A stretch of DNA of 64,000 bases from Metellina segmentata (GCA_947359465.1 OX375881.1:75415914-75479913), one strand, 5' to 3'; counted from the stretch's first letter, positions 46,401 through 56,222 are shown. A program made the numbers and translations. Notes: generated by a model not told the origin, from the sequence alone.

Positions 46401-49400
46401 CCTATATGAAATTCTATATCCAACTCTTTAAAATTTACCGCCATTAGTACAAAAATATTGATAATTCATCCATGCTATTAAAAAAGGAAGTGTTTGTGTG
46501 TCTGTGTATACGTGAGTCTGGTGGGTCTTCAGACAAATCTATACCACTTACAGTCCTGAAATTTGGCGTACAGGTAGTTTTAAAGGTGACTGAATGCCCT
46601 TGAAGCCCGAATTTTAAAATTTAATCTAGAATGTTTTTTAATTTATTTGTTAGTTTTTTCCCCATCGTTTCTTCACTCGCGGAGATGACGTCACAGCTCC
46701 TTGATTGAATAAAGCGTGCTTTGATTTATGTTGTTGAAGCATAACGTTCTTGCTAGCGATTTCAACTTTGTCACGGGCAAAAACTATTTCTGTGCTCAGA
46801 TGGTAAAATGGTATGAGTCACTTTTCACAAAATATTGAGTAAGTCCCATCCTGGAGTCTGGTTTGTTAATGTTTAGAAGGTGACAAAATGTCGTAAGTCT
46901 TTTTCTTTCAGTTTATGAGAAAACAGAGGTGGGAAAATTGTAATAAATCAAAAACCACAGAACCACATGTTGAATCTTGAATCTTAAAATTTCTGTCACG
47001 AAAAATTTAAAAAAAAGTACATAACATTTTGCCATCTGCGCACAGATTTGAGGTTTTCTATCTTCGCAATCGTTAAAAATAACGTGAAAATTTCAACTGA
47101 TTTGAAATCTGTGGAATATTTTTACACCAGACCGATACCTTAAATGTGATTTTCTTAAAATAAATAATTTTTCAATTGCAACCCGTGTCATGTCGGGTTT
47201 AGGTGAAACTCATTCTTAAAATTATTATTATTTCTTTATGTTTCAGTATCTTTCTTAGGTTTTCATATTAGTAAGAAATCGAAATGAACTGTCACTAGCA
47301 ACGCCGTGCTGGCCTGCTAGCATAAAATAATACGCGGATTTAGTATAAAAGTAACGGAAGTATGCACCGCACGCAATAGGTACAAGTACAAGGTACTGAG
47401 ACCGTAAGAGATTGCGCAGCTACCGTGCGGAACTGCGGTACAGATTGCACGCAAGGTGGACGTATGTCGTCGGAGGATTGTGTGCACAACACTATCTGAT
47501 CTGTATCTCAAAACGCACTACAGTACCCAGCTGTAAGTTTAAAAATCGGATGTGTGCACCGGTCCTTAAACCCATTAAAACTTGCCTTTCTTTCCCATGT
47601 TTCAAATAAAATTACTTGGTTGCATTGAAAGTCAGCACACAGTCGACACGTTACACCATCATATACATTTTAAACAGATACGTGGTTTCCATTCAAAACT
47701 GAATCTCTGAATGGAAAAAAAAGTCCTTTAAGGTGTAGCGAGGCGTGATCAACGAAGCGAAAACTCGTGTTCGTTGACCGCGTGCAGTAATATTGTTTTC
47801 TGATTTTTTCGTTCGAAATTAATGTCGCCTTTTTAAATTTTGTTCCGATTTTTGGCGTAAGTTGTGGCAACTACATGATTTCACTAGATCAAAAAAAGAG
47901 AATCCTGAACTAATAACTTTTGAACAACTTTTTTTAAACCTTATGAAATAAAATTTCGTAAGTTAATCCATATTTTCAGTGAGTATGTTCTCTACTTTGT
48001 TAAATAAAGACATTTGAGTTCTATAAAGCTATACTGTGTAAAGTAAAAGATAATTTTATGTATTTGTGCAAGTTAAAGATCGAGTATTTGAGCTACCTGA
48101 ATTATTTCACGCGGACTCAGTCGTCAGAGCTAGTATTGGTTCAAATGGAAGGAGAGTTAGGCCCGGTGCACATATCCTGTTTTTCAACGTGCGTCGCAGC
48201 TGTCGCAACGCATGTGCGGTCTGAGATACATTAGATCTAATGGAGCAGTGCACACATGCCTTCAGCGCCGCTGGGGCGACGCACGTCCAACTTACGTGCA
48301 ATTTATACCGCAGTTCCCCACGGCGCCGTACATGAGTCTCCGTTCTGAAGTACCTTGTTTTCATAAACAAATGGAGTATAAATAATAATTAAAAAATGGT
48401 TGTATCCAGTAACGTCTATTTTGTTTCAAAATATACTTTTTTTACACCAAGTAAGCGAAATAAACACGTTTTCCTCGATATAATATTTATCGCAAATGGC
48501 GCTAAATGAGTTCGTGCGTCATTTCACGGTTATGTGTGCATAGTTGGACTTCGGTGCTACAATGGCGCCGCACGTTCAAAAACCGGATGTGTGCACCGGG
48601 CCTTAGTCAGAAGTGATTTATCTACTTAAAATTTAAGAGAAGTGATACTCACGAAAGGTTAATTATTTCTAAATCTCTGGCTGGATAGGAGAAGAAGGAT
48701 CGACGCATATCCTGAATTCTGTTATTGGACAAGTCCAATTCATTCAGCTTTTGGAAGGGAAAGAACACTCTGTTCTCCAGGACTTGGAGACTAGAGTAAA
48801 CGACATTGACAACAGTTACCATTCCTTGGCATATTCTCCCGAAGTCTGCTCGAAGGATGGGGACAGTACTCCGTACCACCTGAATTTCGCAGTAGGCCCT
48901 AGATGATGTAGGAGACAGCCAGTAGAGGGCACCCCAATTCCAACCACGTTGCACACTTACCTGTAACATACCATAGGTTACAAATTATTAAAATGAAGCT
49001 CAATACGTTTAATGCAAATACACGCAGTAAAATTAGAAGTTACTAGGGGGCCCGCCCCCTGCTCGCAAACGCTCGCCAACCCCCGGAGGATTTCTTCGCA
49101 ATCCTCATTGGTTCGCTGCGCGAACCTATGCTCGCTTCGCTCGCCTCAATGAAGACATGTGTCCTAGCAGAAGGGATTGTTTACAAAATATGTTACCAAA
49201 AAAATGTTTTTCAAATCTAAATTTGCTGTATTACAGAACAAATATATACAGTATCTCTAAAATCAGAATTCAAATGAAAACTTTGTGCAAATTTTGACTC
49301 GAAATGTGAGCGTTGCTTTGGAAATTGAATACCCAACATGTTGTTTGTGTGTACATTTTCCCAGCACTCAAACGACCCACACTTTTTCATTGAGTTTGTT

Positions 49401-52400
49401 GCCGAAAGTTGTAGTGCAAGCAAGCGTCTTGTTGAACTATAATTGTTGGCCCTGAAAAGGACCGTTTTTTAAAAGGCCCTGTAAAGATCCACCGCTTTCT
49501 TTGATTTTTATTATAAACTAACTGCAACAGCTCATTGAAATTTCCTTTTTTTTTTCAATAAAATTTCATCCCATAACGCTATAAATTCAATCGATGCGCG
49601 AGACTTCGCGATAAACAAAACAATCGTACGGTGTTGCCAAAACGCGATTACAAATAACGTCTTTTTTGCGTGCCACGTAAGAGAATTATATATATATATA
49701 TATAGCTTGGGTAACCGCTTTTTTGTTATGTGTAAACACTTGCATACATGTGAGATACCAGCATGCTATCATGAGCTGTAGATTTCAAGATTTATCTCCA
49801 ATTTCTGCCAGGGCCATCATACTATGCCTTCTTCAAACATAAACATTACTCAAACAACACCTTATTCAACAGGTGGATCAAGAAACATGAAGCGTGAAAC
49901 ATGGAACAAGGTTTTAAAACTGCAGGGTTTTAGGATGGACGCACAAAATAGAACATTTAAAACATAATCAAGTGAGGTCATTTAACAATATTAAACGACG
50001 TCCATTCAATTTTCTGGTAATCAGGTTATGATAAAGGTTGCGCTTTCATAAATGACTAAAATTAAAAGCACGGATAAAAAATTGAGCTGCATTTTTGCTT
50101 TTGGCTATCTGCAAATTTTACAAAAGTTTTTAAATTTATAATATATACAGTATCAATATCTCGAGGAAGAACATTACACTTTTAGTTCTTAATATGTGAT
50201 TCAGAACATAGTGTGTCTGTGACGAAAGGTAATGCACGGGGAATTAATTTATAGCAGTGTTCATCTACCTATTGTTGAACCAGTATATGAAAGATTCAGT
50301 CAACAGCGCCTGCATCTATTAGACGTTTCTTTTCAACTGAGATCTTTAAAGAAATTTAGAACATTGAAATTGGAAAAGGTTGATGTCTTTGCTTGACATT
50401 GTTCTGTGGTCATATACGGCATACTAAAGGCTGTACTAATGAAGCATGCTCAAGGGCAGGCGCAATGCTTCCATCCTTACGTCACGTACACCTTTGTTTT
50501 CCCAGACACGTTTCGTGTACGGAGAGTGAAATACGACGGCTTCCACGTAAGTAAACTCAAAAAAATGACAACGATGACAGCTTTGGTAGCTTACCCTGTG
50601 CATAATTTCCGTTAATAATTGTCCATCCTGTGCTTTTGTTAGATTCCTTAGACTCTATAGCAGATTCTAAGTGAAATGTCTTCCTGTGTCCTCTTCAAAC
50701 CCATAGTACCTTGTTTACCTTTAATCCTTCCCTATAAATATGACTCTCACGAAACATCTTCTTTAGGTATGTACGGGCATTACAACCCCGAGGTACCCGA
50801 GTGCTATTTCCTCCCTTTCAATTTTGCTCTTTCTTCCTTTGTCATTATGTTGTCTGTCTTGTGTTTGGCGCTGCTTGGCCAAATATGTCCCCTGCACCAT
50901 AAAACCCCGAAAACAACCAATCGCATAAAAATGATACATTAAGACGCTCACTGAGATGATGAAACACCTTCATTACAAAAGGGATCTGTCACAGTAATTT
51001 AAAACAGCTAAAATCCTTGAATAATTGGGTAATTTCTGTACACTGCGAAACATGACAACTTCAAGATTCAAACTTACTTCGTGCATCCGCAAGAAAGCAC
51101 TGACTTCAAATGTAACTCCATTATAGGGCGATGATTCGCCTTCAGGATCATTAAGGTATTGCAGGGCAAGATTGCTCGCGTCCAACACAAAATCCTTCAC
51201 GTGACCCACTCGATAAAAGTAGTCTCCTGGAAAGGAATGAAACTGTCCACCCCGCAGAGCCAGGGTGAAACTTCGGCAGGGCTTGAAGTTTTGGGGTAAC
51301 ACCTGGAACTGTTCCCAAGATATTCGCCTTGAGCAGATACAGCCACATGAGTCCTGAAAAACAGAAATACCTAATTAACCCTCTGAAGAATTCACACGTA
51401 ATTCAACATTGCGGAGTGTAGTCTTCCTTGCATGACGTTTAACTAGTTTTGACCTTTTTGTCCAATGTAATCTTTCCAAATTATATTCAATCGAAAGGAG
51501 CAATAGAATATATCCACAAGGCTTTTATTCCCAAGGAAAGGAGCAGCATAGTTTTACCAAATAATTATATTCTAAGGAAGGGACCAATAGAACCTTTCTA
51601 AAGTTCGAAGAATCCATATATTCTCTCTCTTTCAATAGATGAGGAACTTTAATCGTGAAGTATGTTGTGAGAAAATAATGCATACTCTATTCAGAAATCT
51701 CGCGATTCTCAGAGTTAATCCATCAACATGCGAGCTATCTGTCAAATGTCCATAAACTATTTAAACATGAATTGTTAAACAGAATTGGCGATTTTATTTT
51801 CTGTTGAAACTCCATCTGTGGCGCTAATTTCAGGAGCTGTTTGCACAGAACGAAATAGAGCGAGTTTTTAGTTTTGCACTTTTATCTGGCAAACACGCCC
51901 GTAAACAGGCGCCTCAATCCCATGATAGTACTTTACGCAAGTCGAACTTGATTGGCTAATCGGATCACATGACCTAGATACGTATGTCATCAAGGTTTAT
52001 AGTTGTTGGCGATTTATCTCTTCCTTTCTGCTTTCTTCTTTTCTTTTCAGATAGATCCATGGCTATGGGTGGGTAGAGGTGGGAGCCGAAAATTGTATCC
52101 TTTTATTATATAAGTTAATAATTATATAAGTTAGTGTTTTATGTATGCTTTTTGTTACATCAGAATGGTCCTAAGCCAGCGGTGGATACGACACCATCAT
52201 CCTAAAGCAAAGGGGACGGCAGAGGGGCGGAAAAATATCACTGGTAGTGAGTTCAGGAGTGGTTCTTAGATTATTTATGTAAAATCAACGAAAGCTTGGA
52301 AAAATAGTTTTAAAAATTAGGAAAAGTAAATTAGAATGAAAAGGAATTAAATTGGAATTTTTTTTTAAATAATTTGGAGGATCTAAAAATTTTTCCGCCA

Positions 52401-55048
52401 GCTGGGTACGAACTCGGGAAGACATCCTCCGCTGCCGACGCTAATCTAAAGGTGGGTGACTTTAGCCATTAGGCCATCGTTGCTTCACGAAAAGAAGCTC
52501 TTTAAAGTATAAGTACCCTTAATATAAGTTGGCAAGAAATACTACTAACAACAACCATACAACATATATATGAGGAGCAAATCAGAGTCAACTTGTCGGA
52601 CACTTACGCTGTACGCTGAGGCGCTAGTGTATGTATTGTATTTCTACGAAACAACGCGCATATTCAAAATCAAATGGTTACTGCAACAATCAGATTGGCG
52701 AGATATCCAAGTGAAGCCAAGCCCGTGAAACTAGCCAATCAAGTTGGACTTGCGTAAAGTACTATCATGGGATTGAGCCGCTTCTCACCCGTACTATCTG
52801 TTTACTTCAAGGACAGATTTAATCATAAAAATCTGAGTGTGGGTTACTGTAGAAAAGGGCCTCATCTCGCTTTCCGTAACGGATACTTGAAAAATTCGTT
52901 CAATTTTTTTTATATTGCCACACTTAACGACAAATTGGAAACGTATTTATGATTTTTTTTTCTTGTTGCCTAGAAGATCTATGCTAGTTAACTACCTCGT
53001 TCAAAGTTGTTCAACTCGCAACGACTTGTGCTCAAATTTAGTAGTTTTTGTGGTGTAAGTCAAAAATTCAGACATTTCAATATTTAACTAATAAAGGTTA
53101 AAACAAGTGATAAAATTATCAATAGTATCAAATCATTTTCATGTTTATTTCAGTGGCGCTTCAACTTCGCCTTTTAACTTAAGTTTCTTCTGGGTATCTA
53201 ATACATTCGTGTAAGTTTTTATAATTTTTAAATCCATCTATATATATATATAAATTTTTACAAAATGGTCCTTATCGACGAAGTACGGTGATGTTTAGAC
53301 TATTTCAAATTCAAATCAACTTATCTTTTCGTTTTGCTTTTATCTGTCAAAAATATCGTGCTTTCTTGCGTAGGTTTCACAATCGCGATGTCTAAAATCT
53401 CAATGAGCAAATGGTGATTAAAGTTTGAAAATGTGAGAATGTGTTTCCGAATGCTGAGTGCCCATTTTACATTTTAATTCTTTAAAGGTTTATGAGTGGC
53501 TTACTGGAGATAAAAACAAATTTGATTGAGAAGTCAGTTTGGAGAGTAGGTTTGTACGCTGTTTCGGACTCTGTTTTATAGAGCATTTACACATTCGCGC
53601 TCGTGTTTCGCCTCGTCACTCGCCGACATTGGCGAGTGGCATTCGCACGTTCGTTCCCACAACGCGAATGACCGTTTACATACTCGCCGAGTTTTGGCTA
53701 CATTCGTTCTGCACGTATTGATAAACGCGCTCATTGCGAACTGAACAGTCTCACTGAATGGCGCTTCGTCGCCAAGCCTTTGACTCGTGCCCAAAAACCG
53801 CTTCAGACTAGAGATGCGACATCGACAGCAAAACATCGATGTTTTGAAACATCGATGTTCAAAATTAAAACATCGATGTTGATAATACATCGCCCCAAAA
53901 ACTTCGATGTTTTAAAATTCAGTGTATTTAAACTTTTTCCCCCCATTTCTTAAAACTGGTTTAACAACTAGTGATGCTATATCGTTTGCAGGACATCGAT
54001 GTTTTTAAAATTAAGTGCATTTAAACTTTTCCCCAATTTCTTAAAACTGGTTTAGCAACTAGTGATGCGACATCGGCTCCAATACATCGATGTTTTTTAT
54101 AAAACATCAATTTTTTGAAAACATTGACATCGATGTCGCATCTCTACTTTTCAGACCCTTCCCCTTGGCCACTTTGGTCTAAAAGTATGTTCAATTTGCT
54201 GATTATAAAAATTATGCTACTTGGTTATTTGTTAAATTTTTATAACGGTACTTTTTTCATTTAAAAATAAAACATCGACAACGTAAAAACCTCGACAAGA
54301 AAAACATCGATGTTACAAAAACATCGACTCCAATACATCGATGTTAAAAACATCGATGTTTTTTTTAAAGCATCGATGTTCTGAAAACATTGACATCGAT
54401 GTCGCATCCCTACTTCAGACACGATGAACGATTCGAATGACGAATTAACCGATTACACATCTGCTTCGTCACTCGCCTTGCGATTCTATTCGCCATTCGA
54501 ATGTGTAGATGCGTAGTCCAATGTCAAAAGCTACTGTTATTTCAAAGCTGGTTCGTTCCGTAGTTGTATTTCTTTCTTCTGTGTCAGTAAAAATTTCATT
54601 GCTGTCTATCACTTGATATTGTATGTCTTCTGTCTGGGGCGACATATCCAAATATAACGCTGTAAAACCCTCCAAACCAACCATCTCAAAGAGCCGCCAT
54701 GTGGCATATCATAACTGTGCTAACCGAAGGGTTAACCCACCAAATAGTTTCAACGAAATATATCATCCATCAAGATCTGACCAATTTCCCTGATGACGAG
54801 ATATCGGCATTAGCAAAATCGGCAATATCGCATCATCAAGATATTACCGATTTTTTACTTGATGACGAGAGAATTCGTGAAGGAATCTGTACCTTAAAAT
54901 AACAATTGCAGGGGTTCTCAGCAGCTATCTGTCTTTCCTCCAAAAGCGTTGAATTTTGCTCATCAGTAAAGGTCGCATTCTGTTCAGTTAGTCCAGAACC
55001 TTGAACGACCAAAACAACGCTACAGAACACGATCAATGATTGCATCAT
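37299..55048 (-). CDS. Secreted leucine-rich-repeat protein, five coding exons (323 or 350 aa)
   Basis: Joined on the minus strand: 55,048-54,893; 51,353-51,078; 48,879-48,653 (or from 48,960); 40,959-40,811; 37,462-37,299. All introns are GT-AG and phases agree (0, 0, 2, 1). Residues 1-19 form a signal peptide (MMQSLIVFCSVVLVVQGSG). Residues 47-60 are a Cys-rich N-cap (CNCYFK joined to DSCGCICS). LRRs include KLNELDLSNNRI and, across the intron 3 junction, LEIINLSNNNIRVLP, then LQSVNLRGNPIT. Residues 271-323 are a C-terminal cap CxC-x23-C-x21-C, with the last Cys directly before TGA. No membrane segment follows, so the product is probably secreted. Length and layout recall spider proteins annotated 'oplophorus-luciferin 2-monooxygenase non-catalytic subunit-like'; that is memory, and ligand and role are unknown. 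Confidence 0.85.
38026..39067 (+). pseudogene. Tc1-like transposase pseudogene in intron 4 of the LRR gene
   Basis: Nearly complete DDE transposase lying antisense to its host gene. ATG 38,026 begins MPLRKQRSSFDQVSEFDRGR with helix-turn-helix REIGSRVGRNQTTVMRICDR. A TAA at 38,239 and a one-base shift near 38,270 interrupt it. From there one frame runs to the natural stop at 39,067. It includes VFTDESRFCLQ (first Asp, near 38,495), ILVWGGIGYHSRT, FQQDNARPHVARI (second Asp, near 38,768) and ADLSPIENMWSMV (Glu, near 38,865), ending NNGGYSGY. Only two lesions are visible, so this is the youngest-looking transposase in the window. Its terminal repeats were not found with confidence. Confidence 0.9.
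39080..40430. other. Intron 4 sequence, no further gene seen
   Basis: A/T-rich; a short gagaga tract near 40,233. No coding signal. Confidence 0.45.
40437..40622 (+). repeat. SINE (family 2) fragment
   Basis: The tail gcgataaatggtccttgcgc then cataaaccaccaaacctacc matches the family 2 SINE tail at 13,911. Confidence 0.5.
40811..40959 (-). CDS. LRR gene exon 4: two leucine-rich repeats
   Basis: The acceptor is tttttaaaattcag and the donor gtaagtaact. It encodes NNNIRVLPQDMFSQMPSLQS and VNLRGNPITNLDERTFRPIF, then VEIVGLE. Joining it to exon 3 restores the split Ser of a canonical LSNNNI repeat, which strongly supports the join. Confidence 0.9.
41000..42580. other. Intron 3 sequence, no gene seen
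   Basis: Nothing recognised beyond A/T-rich sequence. Confidence 0.45.
42859..43402 (+). pseudogene. Tc1-like transposase, N-terminal half only
   Basis: ATG 42,859 begins MSNHQCLDDGIRWRIVGRLE. The two DNA-binding helix-turn-helix regions are clear (FNLTPSVVFNLWKQFQDTGS, then GQGRPRATTAREVRHL). A small deletion near 43,098 shifts the frame; YAATGTRVSRVTVSKRLHE and LFARRPAICAPLSSTNR follow. After about 43,235 similarity stops and no Asp or Glu of the catalytic core remains. A 16-bp hairpin sits at the break. It is antisense to the LRR gene, within intron 3. Confidence 0.85.
43251..43287. repeat. Perfect 15-16 bp inverted repeat (hairpin)
   Basis: attcccatttggttt and aaaccaaatgggaat enclose gctgcac, exactly where the Tc1-like frame loses similarity. 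Confidence 0.9.
43447..43870. repeat. Two partial foldback-element arms
   Basis: cagatttcaaatccgttgaa and ttgttttgcttttcttcgct (from 43,447), then a more decayed copy (cagatttcaaatccttgaa, from 43,727), repeat the inner arm of the element at 33,646-34,417. Confidence 0.6.
43880..45880. other. Intron 3 sequence, no gene seen
   Basis: A/T-rich; no exon or element recognised on either strand. Confidence 0.45.
45893..46040 (-). repeat. SINE 3' fragment (family 1)
   Basis: taacgtcgtactggagcaac, acaacgggctattgacgatg and gtccgggatcaatcccc match the conserved end of family 1. Confidence 0.75.
46474..46600 (+). repeat. Dispersed repeat shared with 59,155-59,300
   Basis: ggaagtgtttgtgtgtctgt, then gtcctgaaatttggcgtaca, parallel ggaagtgtttgtctgtttgt and attgggattttggcacaca at the second site. 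Possibly one end of a Helitron- or Penelope-type element; type unproven. Confidence 0.45.
47045..47165 (+). repeat. Foldback-element inner arm fragment
   Basis: gtgaaaatttcaactgattt, gaaatctgtgg and accgataccttaaatgtgat match copy 1 at 2,665-2,745. Confidence 0.6.
47340..47565. mobile_element. Partial PIF/Harbinger-like MITE
   Basis: The right end aaatcggatgtgtgcaccgg then tcc, followed by TTA, matches the right end of the complete copy at 48,160-48,602. The left end is missing. Confidence 0.5.
48160..48602. mobile_element. PIF/Harbinger-like MITE, 443 bp, next to exon 3
   Basis: The ends ggcccggtgcacatatcctg and caccgggcc (inverse of the start, about 33 bp of inverted match) are flanked by TTA at 48,157-48,159 and 48,603-48,605. 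TTA duplication and GGCC-type ends fit PIF/Harbinger. It lies 50 bp from the exon 3 donor. Confidence 0.75.
48653..48879 (-). CDS. LRR gene exon 3 (alternative acceptor at 48,960)
   Basis: The donor gtgagtatca follows AACCTTTC. It encodes VVRSTVPILRADFGRI, LQVLENRVFFPFQKLNELDL and RDLEIINL. Two acceptors keep the frame: cgaaattcag at 48,880 and tatgttacag at 48,961. The longer form adds 27 residues rich in Trp (QRGWNWGALYWLSP) that do not look like LRR sequence, so I prefer the shorter exon. Confidence 0.8.
49043..49706 (-). mobile_element. Helitron-like non-autonomous element, copy 2
   Basis: Same layout as 23,362-24,003: ctag plus aggggg/ccccct hairpin at one end and gtgccacgtaagagaatta then (TA)n at the other. 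The ggttcgc/gcgaacc hairpin (near 49,110) is longer here than in copy 1. It lies in intron 2, upstream of exon 3. Confidence 0.65.
49715..50750. other. Intron 2 sequence with one exon-like plus-strand frame
   Basis: At 50,406-50,550 a plus-strand frame (QGQAQCFHPYVTYTFVFPD) runs into a good donor (gtaagtaaac at 50,548), but no acceptor or relative is recognised and it is antisense to the LRR gene. Probably chance. Confidence 0.25.
50755..50930 (+). repeat. SINE (family 2)
   Basis: It ends ttggccaaatatgtcccctg, caccataaaaccccgaaaac then aacc, the shared tail of family 2. Confidence 0.6.
51078..51353 (-). CDS. LRR gene exon 2: N-cap and first repeats
   Basis: The acceptor is ttctgtttttcag and the donor gtaagtttga. 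It has 92 codons in phase 0: DSCGCICSRRISWEQFQVLP, then KPCRSFTLALRGGQFHSFPG and FEVSAFLRMHE. The cysteines cluster with those at the end of exon 1. Confidence 0.9.
51480..51610 (-). repeat. Three isolated units of the 13,985-15,030 satellite
   Basis: gaaaggagcaatagaatata, gaaaggagcagcatagtttt and attctaaggaagggaccaat are reverse-complement versions of the satellite unit, in intron 1. Confidence 0.65.
51913..52777. mobile_element. 865-bp TIR element containing a tRNA-like segment
   Basis: The left end ctcaatcccatgatagtact then ttacgcaagtcgaacttgat matches the inverse of the right end (agtactatcatgggattgag) over about 45 bp with one or two differences. Exact tips and duplication are unclear. 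The interior includes the tRNA-like stretch 52,395-52,490 and no coding frame. Confidence 0.7.
52395..52490 (-). repeat. tRNA-like sequence with box A and box B
   Basis: On the minus strand it reads gatggcctaatggctaaag (box A-like) and, about 50 bases on, gagttcgtaccc (box B-like, one deviation). No intact acceptor stem is visible, so it is a tRNA-derived (SINE-type) relic, not a tRNA gene. Confidence 0.5.
52780..53575. other. Intron 1 sequence, no gene seen
   Basis: A short (TA)n tract near 53,238. Nothing else recognised. Confidence 0.45.
53581..54512. mobile_element. TIR element interrupted by a hAT-type MITE
   Basis: gagcatttacacattcgcgc at the left is mirrored by cgaatgtgtagatgc at the right (14 of 15). 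Its interior (cgtcactcgcc motif on both sides) is split by the 604-bp MITE at 53,809-54,412. The target duplication is not resolved. Confidence 0.5.
53809..54412. mobile_element. hAT-type MITE rich in ATCGATG palindromes, copy 2
   Basis: The ends tagagatgcgacatcga and tcgatgtcgcatcccta are inverted. The exact 8-bp duplication cttcagac (53,801-53,808 and 54,413-54,420) fits nTnnnnAn. The internal block tttcagacccttccccttgg (54,152) is the reverse complement of part of copy 1 near 5,580, so the two copies are in opposite orientation. Confidence 0.85.
54620..54692 (+). repeat. SINE (family 2) tail fragment
   Basis: tgtatgtcttctgtctgggg to aaaaccctccaaaccaacca matches the family 2 tail. Confidence 0.5.
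54768..54880 (+). repeat. Dispersed 'gacgagatatc' repeat beside exon 1
   Basis: atcaagatctgaccaatttc, gatgacgagatatcggc and a second catcaagatattaccg follow the order of the copies at 10,235 and 30,845. It ends about 12 bp from the exon 1 donor. Confidence 0.6.
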
Positions 55049-55061
55049 CTCCTTTCGACAC
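54893..55061 (-). CDS. LRR gene exon 1: short 5' leader and signal peptide
   Basis: Preceded by a good acceptor (ttttattttttacag), so at least one untranslated exon must lie upstream. After 13 untranslated bases the doubled ATGATG at 55,048 starts translation. The exon ends ENPCNCYFK then gtacag, a weaker donor. A Thr/Asn-rich stretch with NAT and NST sequons follows the signal peptide. Confidence 0.88.
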
Positions 55062-55239
55062 CTGTAAAAAATAAAATGCGTCAATTCTGTCATAAAAATC
55101 GAAAATACATACGAAGCATTTTGTCCGTGGTAGCCAAGTTGGTAGTTCAGACTGGATCCAACCAATGATCGTCCTGTACGTGAGGGTCAGAGAATGCTAG
55201 ATATGTCAAGGCCTCAAATGTTCTCACATTGGTTGGATG

Positions 55240-55475
55240 TAGGTTGACCTCGGATCTTTCCTTTCGGGATAGATCTCGGACCGTTACCAATAGCCCATTG
55301 TGTTTCTTAAAAGCAATGTTAATTTAACTACTTACCTCCCATCCTTCGGGATTGATTCCGTACCCTTGCTAATATCCGGTCGTGTTGCTCCCAGTGCCGA
55401 AGTAATTTCAATTAGTTGCGTACCTCCTTTCGTGTTTTGCGTTGTGTTGCTCTAGTACGACGTTAACTAAAATTA
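55240..55475 (+). repeat. SINE fragments (family 1), tandem
   Basis: gatctcggaccgttaccaat, then gattgattccgtacccttgc, then tgctctagtacgacgttaac are three degraded 3' segments of family 1. Confidence 0.6.
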
Positions 55476-55834
55476 CCAATAACCTTTCGTGTTTTATTTA
55501 ATTTGGCCGTCCTTAGGGTTTTCTTGGAAACATGCAAATCCGCGCCTAGCTTACACTTAAGAGCGGCTCCCCTGACTGGGCAAATTAAAATTTTTATTCA
55601 AGCACTCGTTTGTTTTACTTTAATTTATTTTCTAGGTCGCTTTAAGACATCCTATCGTAGTTAGAGAAGGTAAACCGGAGTTTCTGAAGCAGTCAGAGCC
55701 TTATTCTTGTCTCAGTTCGCTCTTGCTGCTCAACTGCACTTTATAAATGTATTATTCTGTAGAAAATATGAGTCTGTGACGCACAAAACTTTTAAGAATA
55801 TTTTAATCACATTCATTTGCATTAAAAGATGATT

Positions 55835-55892
55835 GGTAATTTTTAGTTAACGTCGTACTAGATCAACACAACGGGCTACTGACGACTGTCCG
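55835..55892 (-). repeat. SINE (family 1) 3' end, partial duplicate
   Basis: ttagttaacgtcgtactaga to gacgactgtccggg repeats the end of the adjoining fuller SINE. Confidence 0.75.
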
Positions 55893-56222
55893 GGTAATTG
55901 GTAATTTTTAGTTAACGTCGTACTAGAGCAACACAACGGGCTATTGACGACGGTCCGGGATCAGTCCCTTAAGGGAAAGATCCGAGGACAGTACTTCGTA
56001 ATTTAGAACCACGGTCAGATGACGAAGCAACACCTGAGCTGGTACCCCACTCTCCAAACTTCCACACCAACCCAACGTGAGTACTTTCGGCCACGACAGA
56101 TTTAAGATACACCTGCCGCCTCTACACCATACGCTTACAAACAACCATGCCCGGACCCGGATTCGAACCAGGAACCTTCCAATCTAGAGGCTAACACCTT
56201 AACCACTATACCGGTTGGTCGG
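55893..56222 (-). repeat. tRNA-derived SINE (family 1), fullest copy
   Basis: On the minus strand it starts gccgaccaaccggtatagtg, with box A-like tagtggttaaggtg and box B-like ggttcgaatcc about 35 bases on, which would form a polymerase III promoter. A body with caccaacccaacgtgag-type sequence and the conserved end acaacgggctattgacgac follow (both given as plus-strand phrases). It supplies the reference for the fragments elsewhere in the window. It moves, if at all, with enzymes of a LINE partner not seen here. Confidence 0.75.

Noticed and set aside
53576..53890. 104-codon minus-strand frame
   Set aside because: It crosses the boundary between two MITEs and contains their repeat sequence.
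56150..56222. Possible tRNA gene on the minus strand
   Set aside because: Box A and box B are present but the sequence continues into a SINE body and no acceptor stem closes.
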